Of a stretch of DNA of 64,000 nucleotides, positions 53,752-61,807 are shown piece by piece. This DNA comes from Bog-756 sp963753905. Lineage in GTDB: Bacteria > Actinomycetota > Acidimicrobiia > Acidimicrobiales > RAAP-2. The notes beneath the pieces are model-generated. The model was not told the DNA's origin, did no database searches, and saw only the letters and a list, made by a program, of their open reading frames with translations. Each line of letters starts with the position of its first letter. The stretch's first letter is position 1. A program made the translations under genes and the position numbers. The stretch is from NCBI GenBank assembly GCA_963753905.1, contig CAVWDZ010000001.1:1798001-1862000 (forward strand), in the 5' to 3' direction.

Positions 53752-55143
53752 ATCAGCAGCTTCCCCTATGCCGACCGGCTCGCCGTCCACCGCACGCTGC
53801 CCGAGACGGGCACGCCGCGCGCAGAGGTGCTCGGGATCCTCCGGTCGATCGCAGCGGAGGAGGACCGGTCGTGGGAGTCGGGACGGTGCTCGGGCACCAT
53901 GTACTGCGGCGACCACGATCACTACGCCTTCCTGACCGAGGCCTTCGGACTGTTCGCCCACGTCAACGCGCTCCAGCGGGACATGTGCCCGAGTGCGACC
54001 CGCTTCGAGTCCGAGATCATCGCGATGACGCTCGACCTGCTCCACGCGGAGGCGGTTGCCGACGGCGACCCGGTCGGGCTGGTGTCCTCCGGTGGCACCG
54101 GCAGCATCTGCCACGCCCTTCTCGCCTACCGGGACCATGCCGCGGCCACCAGGGGGGTCGTCCGCCCCAATGTGATCAAGCCCGAGACGGGCCATCCGGC
54201 CTTCGACAAGGCCTGCCACTTGTTCGGGATCGAGCTGCGGGTGGCACCGGTCGATCCGGTGACCACAGAGGTGGACACCGGATGGGTCGAGCACGCCATC
54301 GACGATGACACGGTCGCTCTGGTCGGATCAGCCTGCAACTACGGCTACGGCACCATCGACCCGATCGCGCGCCTCTCCGAGCTGGCCCTCGAGCGGGGCG
54401 TGGGACTCCACGTGGACGGGTGCCTGGGTGGGTGGATCCTCCCCTTCGGTCAGGAGCTCGGCTACGACGTACCGGTCTTCGACTACCGGCTCCCGGGGGT
54501 GACCTCGATCTCGGCGGACACCCACAAGTACGGGTACGCGCTCAAGGGGACCTCGGTCCTGACCTTCCGGGACAAGGCGGTGCGCAACGCGCAGTACTTC
54601 TTCAACACCACCTGGAGCGGTGGCAAGTACTGCTCGCCGGGCATGGACGGCTCCCGCTCGGGCGGCTTGCTGGCCGCCACCTGGGCGTCGATGGTCCAAC
54701 TCGGACGCGAGGGCTACCGGCGATACGCCAAGGAGATCTTCGAGACGTCGGCGACCATGCAGGAGGCGGTGCGCTCCCACCCGCAGCTGCGGATCCTCGG
54801 GAACCCGACCTTCCTGTTCAGCTTCACCTCCGACGAGTTCGACATCTACCACGTCAACGACTTCATGCGCGGCCGCGGGTGGCGATTCAACGGGCAGCAG
54901 TACCCCAACGCGCTACACATGGCGGTCACCCGGCCCCAGACCCATGGCGCGGTGGTCCGGGACTTCGCGGCCGACCTCGACGAGGCGGTGGCCTACGCGC
55001 AGGAGCACGCCTCCGACACGCCGGCGTCGGGTGCCGTCTACGGCGGTGTGGCCGGCGGCATGACCGACGAGGCCGACGAGTTCATCCGCATGATGATGGC
55101 CCAGATGATGGACACCCAGCAGGCCGTCCCCAGCGACGCCTGA
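53752..55143 (+). CDS. PLP-dependent group II decarboxylase/aldolase (sphingosine-phosphate lyase-like)
   Basis: About 463 residues. The PLP-binding Lys259 lies in SADTHKYGYALKG, with the Asp of HVDGCLGGW two strands earlier and SSGGTGSICHA for phosphate binding. The family includes glutamate and tyrosine decarboxylases and sphingosine-1-phosphate lyase, and the architecture fits the lyase branch. The frame contains no ATG, GTG or TTG near the strong ribosome site; ATC 53752 is the codon at the right distance. The only canonical in-frame start upstream is GTG 53689, which would add 21 non-conserved-looking residues across the ribosome site. Confidence 0.88.
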   Translation: MSSFPYADRLAVHRTLPETGTPRAEVLGILRSIAAEEDRSWESGRCSGTMYCGDHDHYAFLTEAFGLFAHVNALQRDMCPSATRFESEIIAMTLDLLHAEAVADGDPVGLVSSGGTGSICHALLAYRDHAAATRGVVRPNVIKPETGHPAFDKACHLFGIELRVAPVDPVTTEVDTGWVEHAIDDDTVALVGSACNYGYGTIDPIARLSELALERGVGLHVDGCLGGWILPFGQELGYDVPVFDYRLPGVTSISADTHKYGYALKGTSVLTFRDKAVRNAQYFFNTTWSGGKYCSPGMDGSRSGGLLAATWASMVQLGREGYRRYAKEIFETSATMQEAVRSHPQLRILGNPTFLFSFTSDEFDIYHVNDFMRGRGWRFNGQQYPNALHMAVTRPQTHGAVVRDFAADLDEAVAYAQEHASDTPASGAVYGGVAGGMTDEADEFIRMMMAQMMDTQQAVPSDA

Positions 55144-55151
55144 TCGCGTCG
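55134..55151. terminator. short hairpin at convergent decarboxylase/GGDEF-EAL ends
   Basis: CGACGC (55134-55139) pairs with GCGTCG (55146-55151); the loop holds the TGA stop of the decarboxylase. No T tract. Confidence 0.35.
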
Positions 55152-55170
55152 TCAGCATCGCCGCCGGGGC

Positions 55171-56982
55171 TCAGGAGCGGAGCAGGACTGCGCTGGAGTC
55201 GCCGACGGCGTGTGCGCCCGCAGGGCCCGGCCGACCGAGCAGGAAACCCTGGGCCTCGTCGCACCCGATCGCTCCGACCGTTTGGAGCTCCGCCTCGGTC
55301 TCCACGCCCAGGGCCACGACCGAGAGTCCCATCTTGTGGGCGAGGTCGACGACGGTCGAGATGATGGTCGGGTCCTGATCCGAGTCGCCCAGACCGGCCA
55401 CGAAACTCCGGTCGACCTTGAGCCGGTCGATCGGGAGACCGTTGAGGTAGAGCAGCGAGGAGAACCCGGTGCCGAAGCCATCGAGGGCCAGATGGACGCC
55501 CAGGTCGCGGAGCTGCTCCATGGTGGCGCCGATCCGCCTGGCATCGGCGACCAGCACCGACTCGGCGACCTCGAGGACGAGGCACTCCGGGGCGAGCCCA
55601 GCGTTCACGAGAGCCGACTGCACGTCGTCGCAGAAGCCGGGATCCTGGAGCTGGGGCGCGGAGACGTTGACCGACATGGTGAGCGCGGGCCTCCCCTGCT
55701 CCTGCCACTGCCGGCACTGCCGGACGGACTCCTCGAGCACCCATCGGCCGATGGGCACGATCTCGCGGCTCTGCTCGAGGACCGGGATGAACTCGACCGG
55801 TGCCACCGCGCCGAGCTCGGGGTGCACCCAGCGGAGCAGGGCCTCCATTCCCACCAGCTCGCCGTCCAGGCGAAAGAGTGGTTGGTAGTGGATGGCGAGC
55901 TGCCCCAGCCTGTAGGCGGCCCGGAGTTCGTCGGCCAGCTGGCTCCGGCGCCGGTGTTCACCCCCGATGGCCTCGTCGTACGCTTCGATGCGGGCCGGAC
56001 CTCCGCGCTTGGCCTCGTACATGGCCACGTCCGCCTGTGCGAGGCAGGTCTCGGGATCGGCATCCGGTGGGACCGCCGTGATGCCGATGCTCACCGAGGT
56101 GAGCAGCTCGCGGTCGCCGACCGTCACCGGGTCCCGCATCGCCGCGTGGATCCGTTCAGCCAGCGACCGGGCGGCCGCCTCCGGCTCTGTCAGCTCGTCG
56201 GCCAGGATGACGAACTCGTCGCCACCCAGCCGGGCCACCGTGTCGTGCGCCCTCACCACATCCTGGAGACGCGAGGCCACGGCCACCAGCAGGCTGTCGC
56301 CGGCCGGGTGCCCGAACCGGTCGTTGATGGCCTTGAAGTTGTCGAGGTCGAGGAACAGGAGCATGGCGCGGGTGTCCCTGCGGGCCGTCCTCTGCGCGGA
56401 CTGACGGAGCCGGTCGGTGAGCAGGGTCCGGTTGGGGAGGCCGGTGAGCTCGTCGTGCAGGGCGCGGTGGGCAAGGGCGGCCTGCTCCTCGCGCAGGCGC
56501 CTCTGGAGGTCCCGACGCGTCTCGTCGAATTTACGCACGATGCGGACCAGGCTCCCGTCGCAGCTGAACCGGACCACCCCGAGCGCGAGGTCGAGCAGCT
56601 CTGCGCTCACGCCGAGGCGCACCCCCTCCTCGGTGAGAGCGCGCATGCATGCGTCCCGCCAAGCGAGGTAGGCCTTCGCCACGTCGGCGAGGTCGGCCTC
56701 CCCGATGATGGCGTGCCGCCCCTTCCGGGAGAGGCTGTCCTCCTCCTCGGCCGTCGCGACCTGATCGGTGGCCAGCCAGCGGCCGATGAGCTCGGTGGCC
56801 AACCTCGCACCCGCGAATGCCTCGCCGCGCAGCGAAATGGAGAACCTGTCGTCGACCAGGTGGCCGACCTCGTCCGCCCGCGACTGCAGGGCCACTCCGA
56901 GCGCGATCCGCTCCGCACTCGGAGGAGGTCCCTGCGGCGTACCGCCTCCGGAGAGGACCTCAGAGCGTCGCGTGGCGTCCAT
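55171..56982 (-). CDS. cytoplasmic GGDEF-EAL protein with a degenerate EAL metal motif
   Basis: A 603-residue c-di-GMP enzyme. Residues about 1-150 are a helical sensory region without a membrane helix. The GGDEF domain (about 165-325) has an intact LGGDEF active loop and an inhibitory site RAHD five residues before it. The EAL domain (about 345-590) keeps MEALLRW, SVNVSAP, EVAES, LKVDRSF and ALGVETE, but the DDFGTG metal motif reads LDGFGTG (second Asp to Gly, bases 55477-55482). It is probably an active cyclase with a non-catalytic, perhaps regulatory, EAL domain. ATG 56982 is preferred to a longer TTG 57021 that overlaps a hairpin. Confidence 0.92.
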   Translation of the reverse strand: MDATRRSEVLSGGGTPQGPPPSAERIALGVALQSRADEVGHLVDDRFSISLRGEAFAGARLATELIGRWLATDQVATAEEEDSLSRKGRHAIIGEADLADVAKAYLAWRDACMRALTEEGVRLGVSAELLDLALGVVRFSCDGSLVRIVRKFDETRRDLQRRLREEQAALAHRALHDELTGLPNRTLLTDRLRQSAQRTARRDTRAMLLFLDLDNFKAINDRFGHPAGDSLLVAVASRLQDVVRAHDTVARLGGDEFVILADELTEPEAAARSLAERIHAAMRDPVTVGDRELLTSVSIGITAVPPDADPETCLAQADVAMYEAKRGGPARIEAYDEAIGGEHRRRSQLADELRAAYRLGQLAIHYQPLFRLDGELVGMEALLRWVHPELGAVAPVEFIPVLEQSREIVPIGRWVLEESVRQCRQWQEQGRPALTMSVNVSAPQLQDPGFCDDVQSALVNAGLAPECLVLEVAESVLVADARRIGATMEQLRDLGVHLALDGFGTGFSSLLYLNGLPIDRLKVDRSFVAGLGDSDQDPTIISTVVDLAHKMGLSVVALGVETEAELQTVGAIGCDEAQGFLLGRPGPAGAHAVGDSSAVLLRS

Positions 56983-57010
56983 ATCCCTCAATATCGGCTC
57001 ATTCGACGCG

Positions 57011-57038
57011 CACCTTGACAACGTCGGTTGTCAAGGTG
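57011..57038. repeat. perfect 12-bp inverted repeat between the two GGDEF-EAL genes
   Basis: CACCTTGACAAC (57011-57022) and GTTGTCAAGGTG (57027-57038) flank a GTCG loop; one G-T pair and two further GC pairs could extend the stem to 15. It lies after the stop of the upstream gene and before the start of the downstream one. It could be a terminator or attenuator, or an operator. There is no T tract on either side. Confidence 0.75.
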
Positions 57039-57050
57039 TGCGGCCTTCGG

Positions 57051-59024
57051 TCACGTCGGTGCGCTCGCCACGTCGGCCATCTGTACGGGCGTCGGTGCCG
57101 ACGCCAGTGCCGCCAGATGCATCGCATGCCACTGGTCGAAGCGCTCCGCGTCCATCGGCCGGGCGAGGAAGTAGCCCTGTGCGCTGTCGCATCCCAGCGC
57201 GGTCAGCTGCTCCCAGGTGGCCGCATCCTCGACACCCTCGGCCACCGTCTGGAGGCCGAGGTTTGCCGCGAGGTCGATGACCGACCGAACGATCACCGCA
57301 TCGTCGACGTCGTTGCCCATGTCCATAACGAACTCGCGGTCGATCTTGAGTTGGGTCACCGGGAGCTCGCGGAGCTTGGCCAGCGACGAGTAGCCGGTGC
57401 CGAAGTCGTCGATCGAGAGGGTCAGGCCCATCCCTGCCAGGTCGGTGAGCACTCTCCGGGCCCGCTTCGGGTCGGTCATGATGATCGTCTCGGTGATCTC
57501 GAGCTCGAGCAGGTGTGCGGGTACCTGCCAGCGGGCCAGGGCGGCGGCCACCGTGGCCGGGAGCGAGGCGTCGAGCAGGCTGCGCGTCGAGAGGTTGACC
57601 GCGACCGAGAGGCCCTCCTCCCCGCGCGCCCCGGCGCGGTCCGCCCACTCGCGGCACTGCCGCAGGGCCGCGTCCAGTACCCAGGTGGTCATCGGCTCGA
57701 TGAGCCCGGTCCGCTCCGCCTCGGGGATGAACTGGTCGGGCATGAGCAGTCCCCGGGTCGGGTGGCACCACCGGATGAGCGCCTCCGCCCCGCGCACCTC
57801 GAGGGTGGTCATGTCCGCTTTCGGCTGGTAGTGGAGGACGAACTCTTCACGGTTCATCGCGTTGCGCAGATCGCCGAGGAGGGTGAGGCTCGCGGGCGTG
57901 GCCGAGTTGAGATCGTCGGAGTAGACGACCACATTCTGCTGCGACTCCTTGGCCACGTACATGGCCAGGTCGGCGCGTTGCAAGAGGAGATCCGCACTGT
58001 CTCCATCCTCCGGTGACAGCGAGATCCCGCAGCTGGCCTCGATCCCGAGGTTCACCCCGTCGACCTCGATCGGCTCCTCGAGGGTCTCGATGATCCGCTC
58101 CGCCACCCGGACCGGGTCGTTGTCCGCCCCGACGCCGGGCAGCAGCACGCAGAACTCGTCACCTCCGAGACGGGCCAGCACGTCTCCGTCCCGGAGCACG
58201 CTCCGGACCCGCGGTCCGACCTCGATGAGCACCTCGTCGCCGTACCGGTGGCCCATGGTGTCGTTGATCTCCTTGAACCGGTCGAGGTCGAAGAGCATCA
58301 CAGCGCAGCGGGTGCCCTCGGCAGCAGCAATCTCGAGCACCTGGGTCGTCCGATCGTAGAAGTAGCCACGGTTGGGCAGCCCGGTGAGGATGTCGTGACG
58401 GGCCTGGTGGGCAAGTTGCCGCTCGGCCTCCTCCTTCTTGACCCCGGTGACGCCGGCCATCCGGACCACGATCACCAGGACGAAGGTGCCCAGGGCGCCG
58501 ATGGTCTCGGCCTGGGGCCGGGTGAGGAACGAGGGGGTCAGCCCCCACCAGAGGAGGTACTGCGCCACGAAGATGTTGAACAGCGACCACGTCATGATCG
58601 GGCGCCAGGCTGCCGCGCCCCACTGCTGGAGCTCCTGGAGGGCGACGAACGCATAGGCCATGCCCAGAGCCGGACCCCACCCCGTCATGTAGATGACCAG
58701 GGTCACGTGGGCGATGTGCATGCCCACCCGGAAATGGAAGCGGAGTGAACCGGGTGGTGCGGTGTTCCACGGCTCCACGATGATCGAAATGAGGGCCGGG
58801 CCCATGATGGCGAGGAAGTAGGCCCAGACAGGCAGGTCGGCCACGAGGCCGAAGGCACGGAAGAACATCAGTACGCAGAATGCGGCCGGGCCCACGATGT
58901 ACGACAGAAACACCGGCGAGAACGAGGATCCGTCGCCCGCGCCGGGGTCCCCGGCACGGGCGCCACGCGCCGGGGGCATCGCACCCAACCCGCTGTTCGA
59001 CGCGGATGGCGGAGAAATGTCCAC
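57051..59024 (-). CDS. membrane-bound GGDEF-EAL protein
   Basis: A 657-residue protein. Residues about 35-195 form six membrane helices that may sense a ligand in the membrane. The GGDEF domain (about 210-370) has LGGDEF and an inhibitory site RDGD. The EAL domain (about 390-640) has intact motifs: EALIRW, AVNLSTR, ITET, IDDFGTGYSS, LKIDREF, AEGVED and AQGYFLA. Both cyclase and phosphodiesterase activities look possible. The start is GTG 59024. It is followed on the minus strand by the second GGDEF-EAL gene after a hairpin. Confidence 0.93.
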   Translation of the reverse strand: MDISPPSASNSGLGAMPPARGARAGDPGAGDGSSFSPVFLSYIVGPAAFCVLMFFRAFGLVADLPVWAYFLAIMGPALISIIVEPWNTAPPGSLRFHFRVGMHIAHVTLVIYMTGWGPALGMAYAFVALQELQQWGAAAWRPIMTWSLFNIFVAQYLLWWGLTPSFLTRPQAETIGALGTFVLVIVVRMAGVTGVKKEEAERQLAHQARHDILTGLPNRGYFYDRTTQVLEIAAAEGTRCAVMLFDLDRFKEINDTMGHRYGDEVLIEVGPRVRSVLRDGDVLARLGGDEFCVLLPGVGADNDPVRVAERIIETLEEPIEVDGVNLGIEASCGISLSPEDGDSADLLLQRADLAMYVAKESQQNVVVYSDDLNSATPASLTLLGDLRNAMNREEFVLHYQPKADMTTLEVRGAEALIRWCHPTRGLLMPDQFIPEAERTGLIEPMTTWVLDAALRQCREWADRAGARGEEGLSVAVNLSTRSLLDASLPATVAAALARWQVPAHLLELEITETIIMTDPKRARRVLTDLAGMGLTLSIDDFGTGYSSLAKLRELPVTQLKIDREFVMDMGNDVDDAVIVRSVIDLAANLGLQTVAEGVEDAATWEQLTALGCDSAQGYFLARPMDAERFDQWHAMHLAALASAPTPVQMADVASAPT

Positions 59025-59152
59025 GATCGACCATCGGCACGGGGCGCACCGTGCTTGAGGGGCACGCTGCGGAGGGTCCCAGGTCAGAGGGGTTCCGCCC
59101 GCACAGCTCCGACTGCGTAGTGTGACGACCGAGCCGATCCCGAGGGGGCGCG

Positions 59153-60121
59153 ATGAAGGCAGCGGTCTACTACGAGACCGGCGGGCCGGAGGTCCTCCGG
59201 TACGAGGAGGTCCCGGACCCCTCCTACGGCCCGGAGGAGGTCCTGGTCCGCGTCGAGGCGGTGAGCATCGAGGGGGGCGACACCCTCGCTCGGTCCGGTG
59301 GCGACCTCGGAGCGGTGCCCCATGTCGTCGGCTACCAGTGCGCCGGCACGGTGGTCGCTGCGGGCGAAGGCGTCTCCGACGTTGCCGTGGGCGACCGGGT
59401 GGTCACGGTCGGCGTCGACGGATCACATGCCGAGCTTCGAGCGGTCGCGCCCCCGTTCTGCTGGCGGATCCCCGCCGGACTCTCGACCGAGGAAGCGGCC
59501 TGCGTGCCGGTGCCCTTCGGGACCGCGGACGACTGCCTCTTCGAGTTCGGGCACCTGCGTGCCGGCGAGACGGTCCTGGTCCAAGCCGGAGCGAGCGGCG
59601 TGGGGATCGCCGCCATCCAGCTCGCCAAGCGGGCAGGTGCGCGGGTCCTCGCCACTGCGTCCAGCGTCGATCGACTCGCCCGGCTCGGTGAGCTCGGCCT
59701 CGACGAGGGGATCGACTACACGACGGCGGACTTCGTCGAATCGGTGCGCCGGCTGACCGACGGCCGGGGTGCCGACGTGATCGTGGACTCTGTGGGCGGG
59801 TCCACGCTCCAAGGAAGCCTCAGGTGCCTCGCCTATCGGGGGCGCTGCGTGACCCTCGGCGATGCCGGGAGGGAGGCCGGCATGCCGCTCGACATCTCGA
59901 CCATGCGCGGCAACAACCAGACCCTCGTGGGCTACTTCCTCGGTGCTGAGATCTTTCTCAGCCCGCGGCCGCACGCACTGATCGCCTCGCACCTGGAGGA
60001 TGTGGCGGCGGGCCGCCTCCGGGTGGTGATCGACCGGCGGTACCCGCTCGAGCACGCGGCCGAGGCACACGCCTACATCGAGAGTCGCCGGGCCTTCGGC
60101 CGGGTCCTGCTCATCCCGTGA
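59153..60121 (+). CDS. NADPH:quinone oxidoreductase-like MDR protein
   Basis: A 322-residue zinc-less medium-chain reductase. It opens MKAAVYYETGGPEVL, and the cofactor motif is VQAGASGVGIAAIQLAKR. It would reduce quinones with NADPH. GAGGGGG precedes ATG 59153, and a TAGTGT box lies about 35 nt upstream. It couples to the GNAT gene by a GTGA overlap. Confidence 0.92.
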   Translation: MKAAVYYETGGPEVLRYEEVPDPSYGPEEVLVRVEAVSIEGGDTLARSGGDLGAVPHVVGYQCAGTVVAAGEGVSDVAVGDRVVTVGVDGSHAELRAVAPPFCWRIPAGLSTEEAACVPVPFGTADDCLFEFGHLRAGETVLVQAGASGVGIAAIQLAKRAGARVLATASSVDRLARLGELGLDEGIDYTTADFVESVRRLTDGRGADVIVDSVGGSTLQGSLRCLAYRGRCVTLGDAGREAGMPLDISTMRGNNQTLVGYFLGAEIFLSPRPHALIASHLEDVAAGRLRVVIDRRYPLEHAAEAHAYIESRRAFGRVLLIP

Positions 60122-60603
60122 CCGTCCGGGTGTCCGTGCGACCGGCACACACCGGGGACGTCGGGGCACTCGTCGGGTTCATTCACGACCTGGCAACCTA
60201 CGAACGCGAGCCCGACGCGGTCGAGACCGACGCGGAACGGCTCGCCGCGGCCCTCTTTTCCGAGGCCCCCACCGTGTTCGCCCATGTCGCCGAGGATCGG
60301 GGTGAGGTGGTCGGCATGGCCATCTGGTTCCTCAACTACTCGACGTGGACGGGTCGCAACGGGATCTACCTGGAGGACCTCTTCGTGCGGCCGGCGCATC
60401 GGGGACTCGGGATCGGCCGCGCCCTCGTGTCCGCGCTCGCCGCCATCGCCTCCGAGCGCGGCTACACCCGCATCGACTGGTCGGTGTTGGATTGGAACCA
60501 ATCCGCCATCCGCTTCTATCAGTCCCTCGGGGTGCTGCCGATGGACGAGTGGACCGGCTACCGGCTGTCCGGCGAAGCCACTCGCGGCGCTGGGCTCCGG
60601 TGA
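60118..60603 (+). CDS. GNAT family N-acetyltransferase
   Basis: A 161-residue acetyltransferase. The acetyl-CoA loop is RPAHRGLGIGRALV, and DWNQSAIRFYQSLG is the usual C-terminal helix and strand. It resembles the spermidine/thialysine-type branch (DLATYEREPDAV). GTG 60118 overlaps the preceding stop. Its last third is duplicated at 61323-61512. Confidence 0.9.
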   Translation: MTVRVSVRPAHTGDVGALVGFIHDLATYEREPDAVETDAERLAAALFSEAPTVFAHVAEDRGEVVGMAIWFLNYSTWTGRNGIYLEDLFVRPAHRGLGIGRALVSALAAIASERGYTRIDWSVLDWNQSAIRFYQSLGVLPMDEWTGYRLSGEATRGAGLR

Positions 60604-60669
60604 CCATCAGGCGGAATGAGCCGTGCCGACCTGTGGTCGCCACTCAGCCGGGGCGATCGGTGGCCCTCA
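60474..60669 (+). repeat. direct repeat copy A: 3' end of the GNAT gene and adjoining DNA
   Basis: Bases 60474-60669 match 61323-61512 at high identity, including the last 130 nt of the GNAT gene and about 65 nt beyond. Copy A belongs to the intact gene. Confidence 0.9.
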
Positions 60670-60697
60670 CCCGGCAGCGGTCGTGGGCAAGCTGGGG

Positions 60698-60721
60698 CCC
60701 TTGCGTTCAGACGCGCAAGGG
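60698..60721. terminator. 8-bp hairpin between GNAT and the small HTH operon
   Basis: CCCTTGCG (60698-60705) and CGCAAGGG (60714-60721) flank an 8-nt loop between convergent genes. No T tract. The rest of the 273-nt gap between the GNAT stop and the HTH gene is without a recognisable gene. Confidence 0.45.
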
Positions 60722-60876
60722 GGATCCCGAAGGATCCGCCTGCGTACGACGGACCTACCCTGACGAAACTCAATCGTATCCCTCACGATCAGACCGTGGG
60801 TTGAGCACGTGCTTGACGTCCTCGGCGAGTAGCCGCCCTCAGAACCGCTGGTCGGGGCCACGATCTCGGAGTTGGA

Positions 60877-61044
60877 TCAGGAGGCCTTGGCCCGGAACTC
60901 ATCGAGGGCATCGACCGGTACGTGCGCGATCCCGTCGACCATCACATATCGGATCTTCCGCTCGTGGACGAGCCGGAGAAGTTCCCTTGTCGAAATGTCC
61001 AAGCGTCGGGCCGCCTCTGATGCCCTGAGAAGCTCAATCGACAT
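60877..61044 (-). CDS. excisionase-like small helix-turn-helix protein
   Basis: A 55-residue protein beginning MSIELLRASEAARRLDIS, followed by a recognition-helix-like segment and IRYVMVDGIAHVPVDALDEF, the pattern of the winged-helix excisionase/MerR-like HTH_17 family. Such proteins bend DNA in recombination or act as antitoxins or repressors. ATG 61044 follows AAGGAGG. The previous gene overlaps it by 11 nt, so they are one operon. Confidence 0.75.
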   Translation of the reverse strand: MSIELLRASEAARRLDISTRELLRLVHERKIRYVMVDGIAHVPVDALDEFRAKAS

Positions 61045-61237
61045 CGGATCCTCCTTGTCCAAATCCGAGCTTACGGCTTACGACCTGGATTTGGTGCTCA
61101 ACCTGGGCCAGGACGGAGAGGTGGTCAGTGTCGATCAGAACGTCTCGGGCATCTTCGAGGGCGCCAAGCAGTTCGAGCGCTTCGTCGAGCCCGAGGTCGA
61201 TCTGGTCGGGTGAATCGAATTCCGGTCCCGCTGCCAT
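61034..61237 (-). CDS. small helical protein, partner of the excisionase-like gene
   Basis: A 67-residue acidic helical protein (LGLDEALELLGALEDARDVL). I do not recognise it. It overlaps the excisionase-like gene by 11 nt and is transcribed first, a layout common in toxin-antitoxin and regulatory pairs; that role is inference. GGAAG lies 8 nt before ATG 61237. Confidence 0.55.
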   Translation of the reverse strand: MAAGPEFDSPDQIDLGLDEALELLGALEDARDVLIDTDHLSVLAQVEHQIQVVSRKLGFGQGGSDVD

Positions 61238-61322
61238 GCTGCCGACTTCCCTCCCAATTTCGGATGCGTGCCCGAACAGAACGGTCTCACAGGGCTGCTA
61301 CAAGGGCTGAGGGGCCCATCAG

Positions 61323-61512
61323 CGACTGGTCGGTGTTGGATTGGAACCAATCCGCCATCCGCTTCTATCAGTCGGGCCGTGCCGATGGACGAGTGGACCG
61401 GCTACCGGCTGTCCGGCGAAGCACTCGCGGCGCTGGGCTCCGGTGACCATCAGGCGGAATGAGCCGTATCGACCGGTGGTAGCTACTCAGCTGGGGTGAT
61501 CGGTGGCCCTAA
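61323..61512 (+). repeat. direct repeat copy B: truncated and frameshifted GNAT 3' end
   Basis: This copy matches 60474-60669 but lacks 5 nt after FYQS and 1 nt further on, plus scattered substitutions. The two deletions cancel out in frame. It has no upstream coding region, so it is not an expressed acetyltransferase. Confidence 0.9.
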
Positions 61513-61807
61513 CCCGCTGTAGGAGGCACCCATGCAAGAGGGGACTGTGAGGCTCCGGCAGACCGCAAAAGGAATGGAATGCCGGTCGAGTCGGCCGAGG
61601 CGGGCACTGTCTGGGCGACGGTTGGCCCTGGACGGCCGCGACCCGGCCCGAACGGCGACTCGGTGCGACAAACTGAGGGCGGTAGGGTGAGCGAGCCAGT
61701 CGCCGTGTCCGGAGCAAGGCGGCGGAACCTCTCTCAACAGACGCGGCGACTGGCGCTCAGGCCGACCATAGTGTCAACCAAGATTGCATGCAACCCGGAT
61801 TGCCCCC
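61513..61807. other. intergenic stretch without a recognisable gene
   Basis: Neither strand gives a convincing coding frame with a ribosome site between copy B and the following HTH gene. No promoter or repeat was recognised. Confidence 0.3.

Noticed and set aside
55210..57018. A 602-codon plus-strand frame opposite the GGDEF-EAL gene
   Set aside because: The minus-strand frame has full GGDEF and EAL motifs; the plus translation has none and a biased composition.
60877..61237. A definite toxin-antitoxin pair
   Set aside because: The overlap and sizes would fit, but neither protein has a recognisable toxin fold, so only an excisionase-like regulator and an unknown partner are reported.
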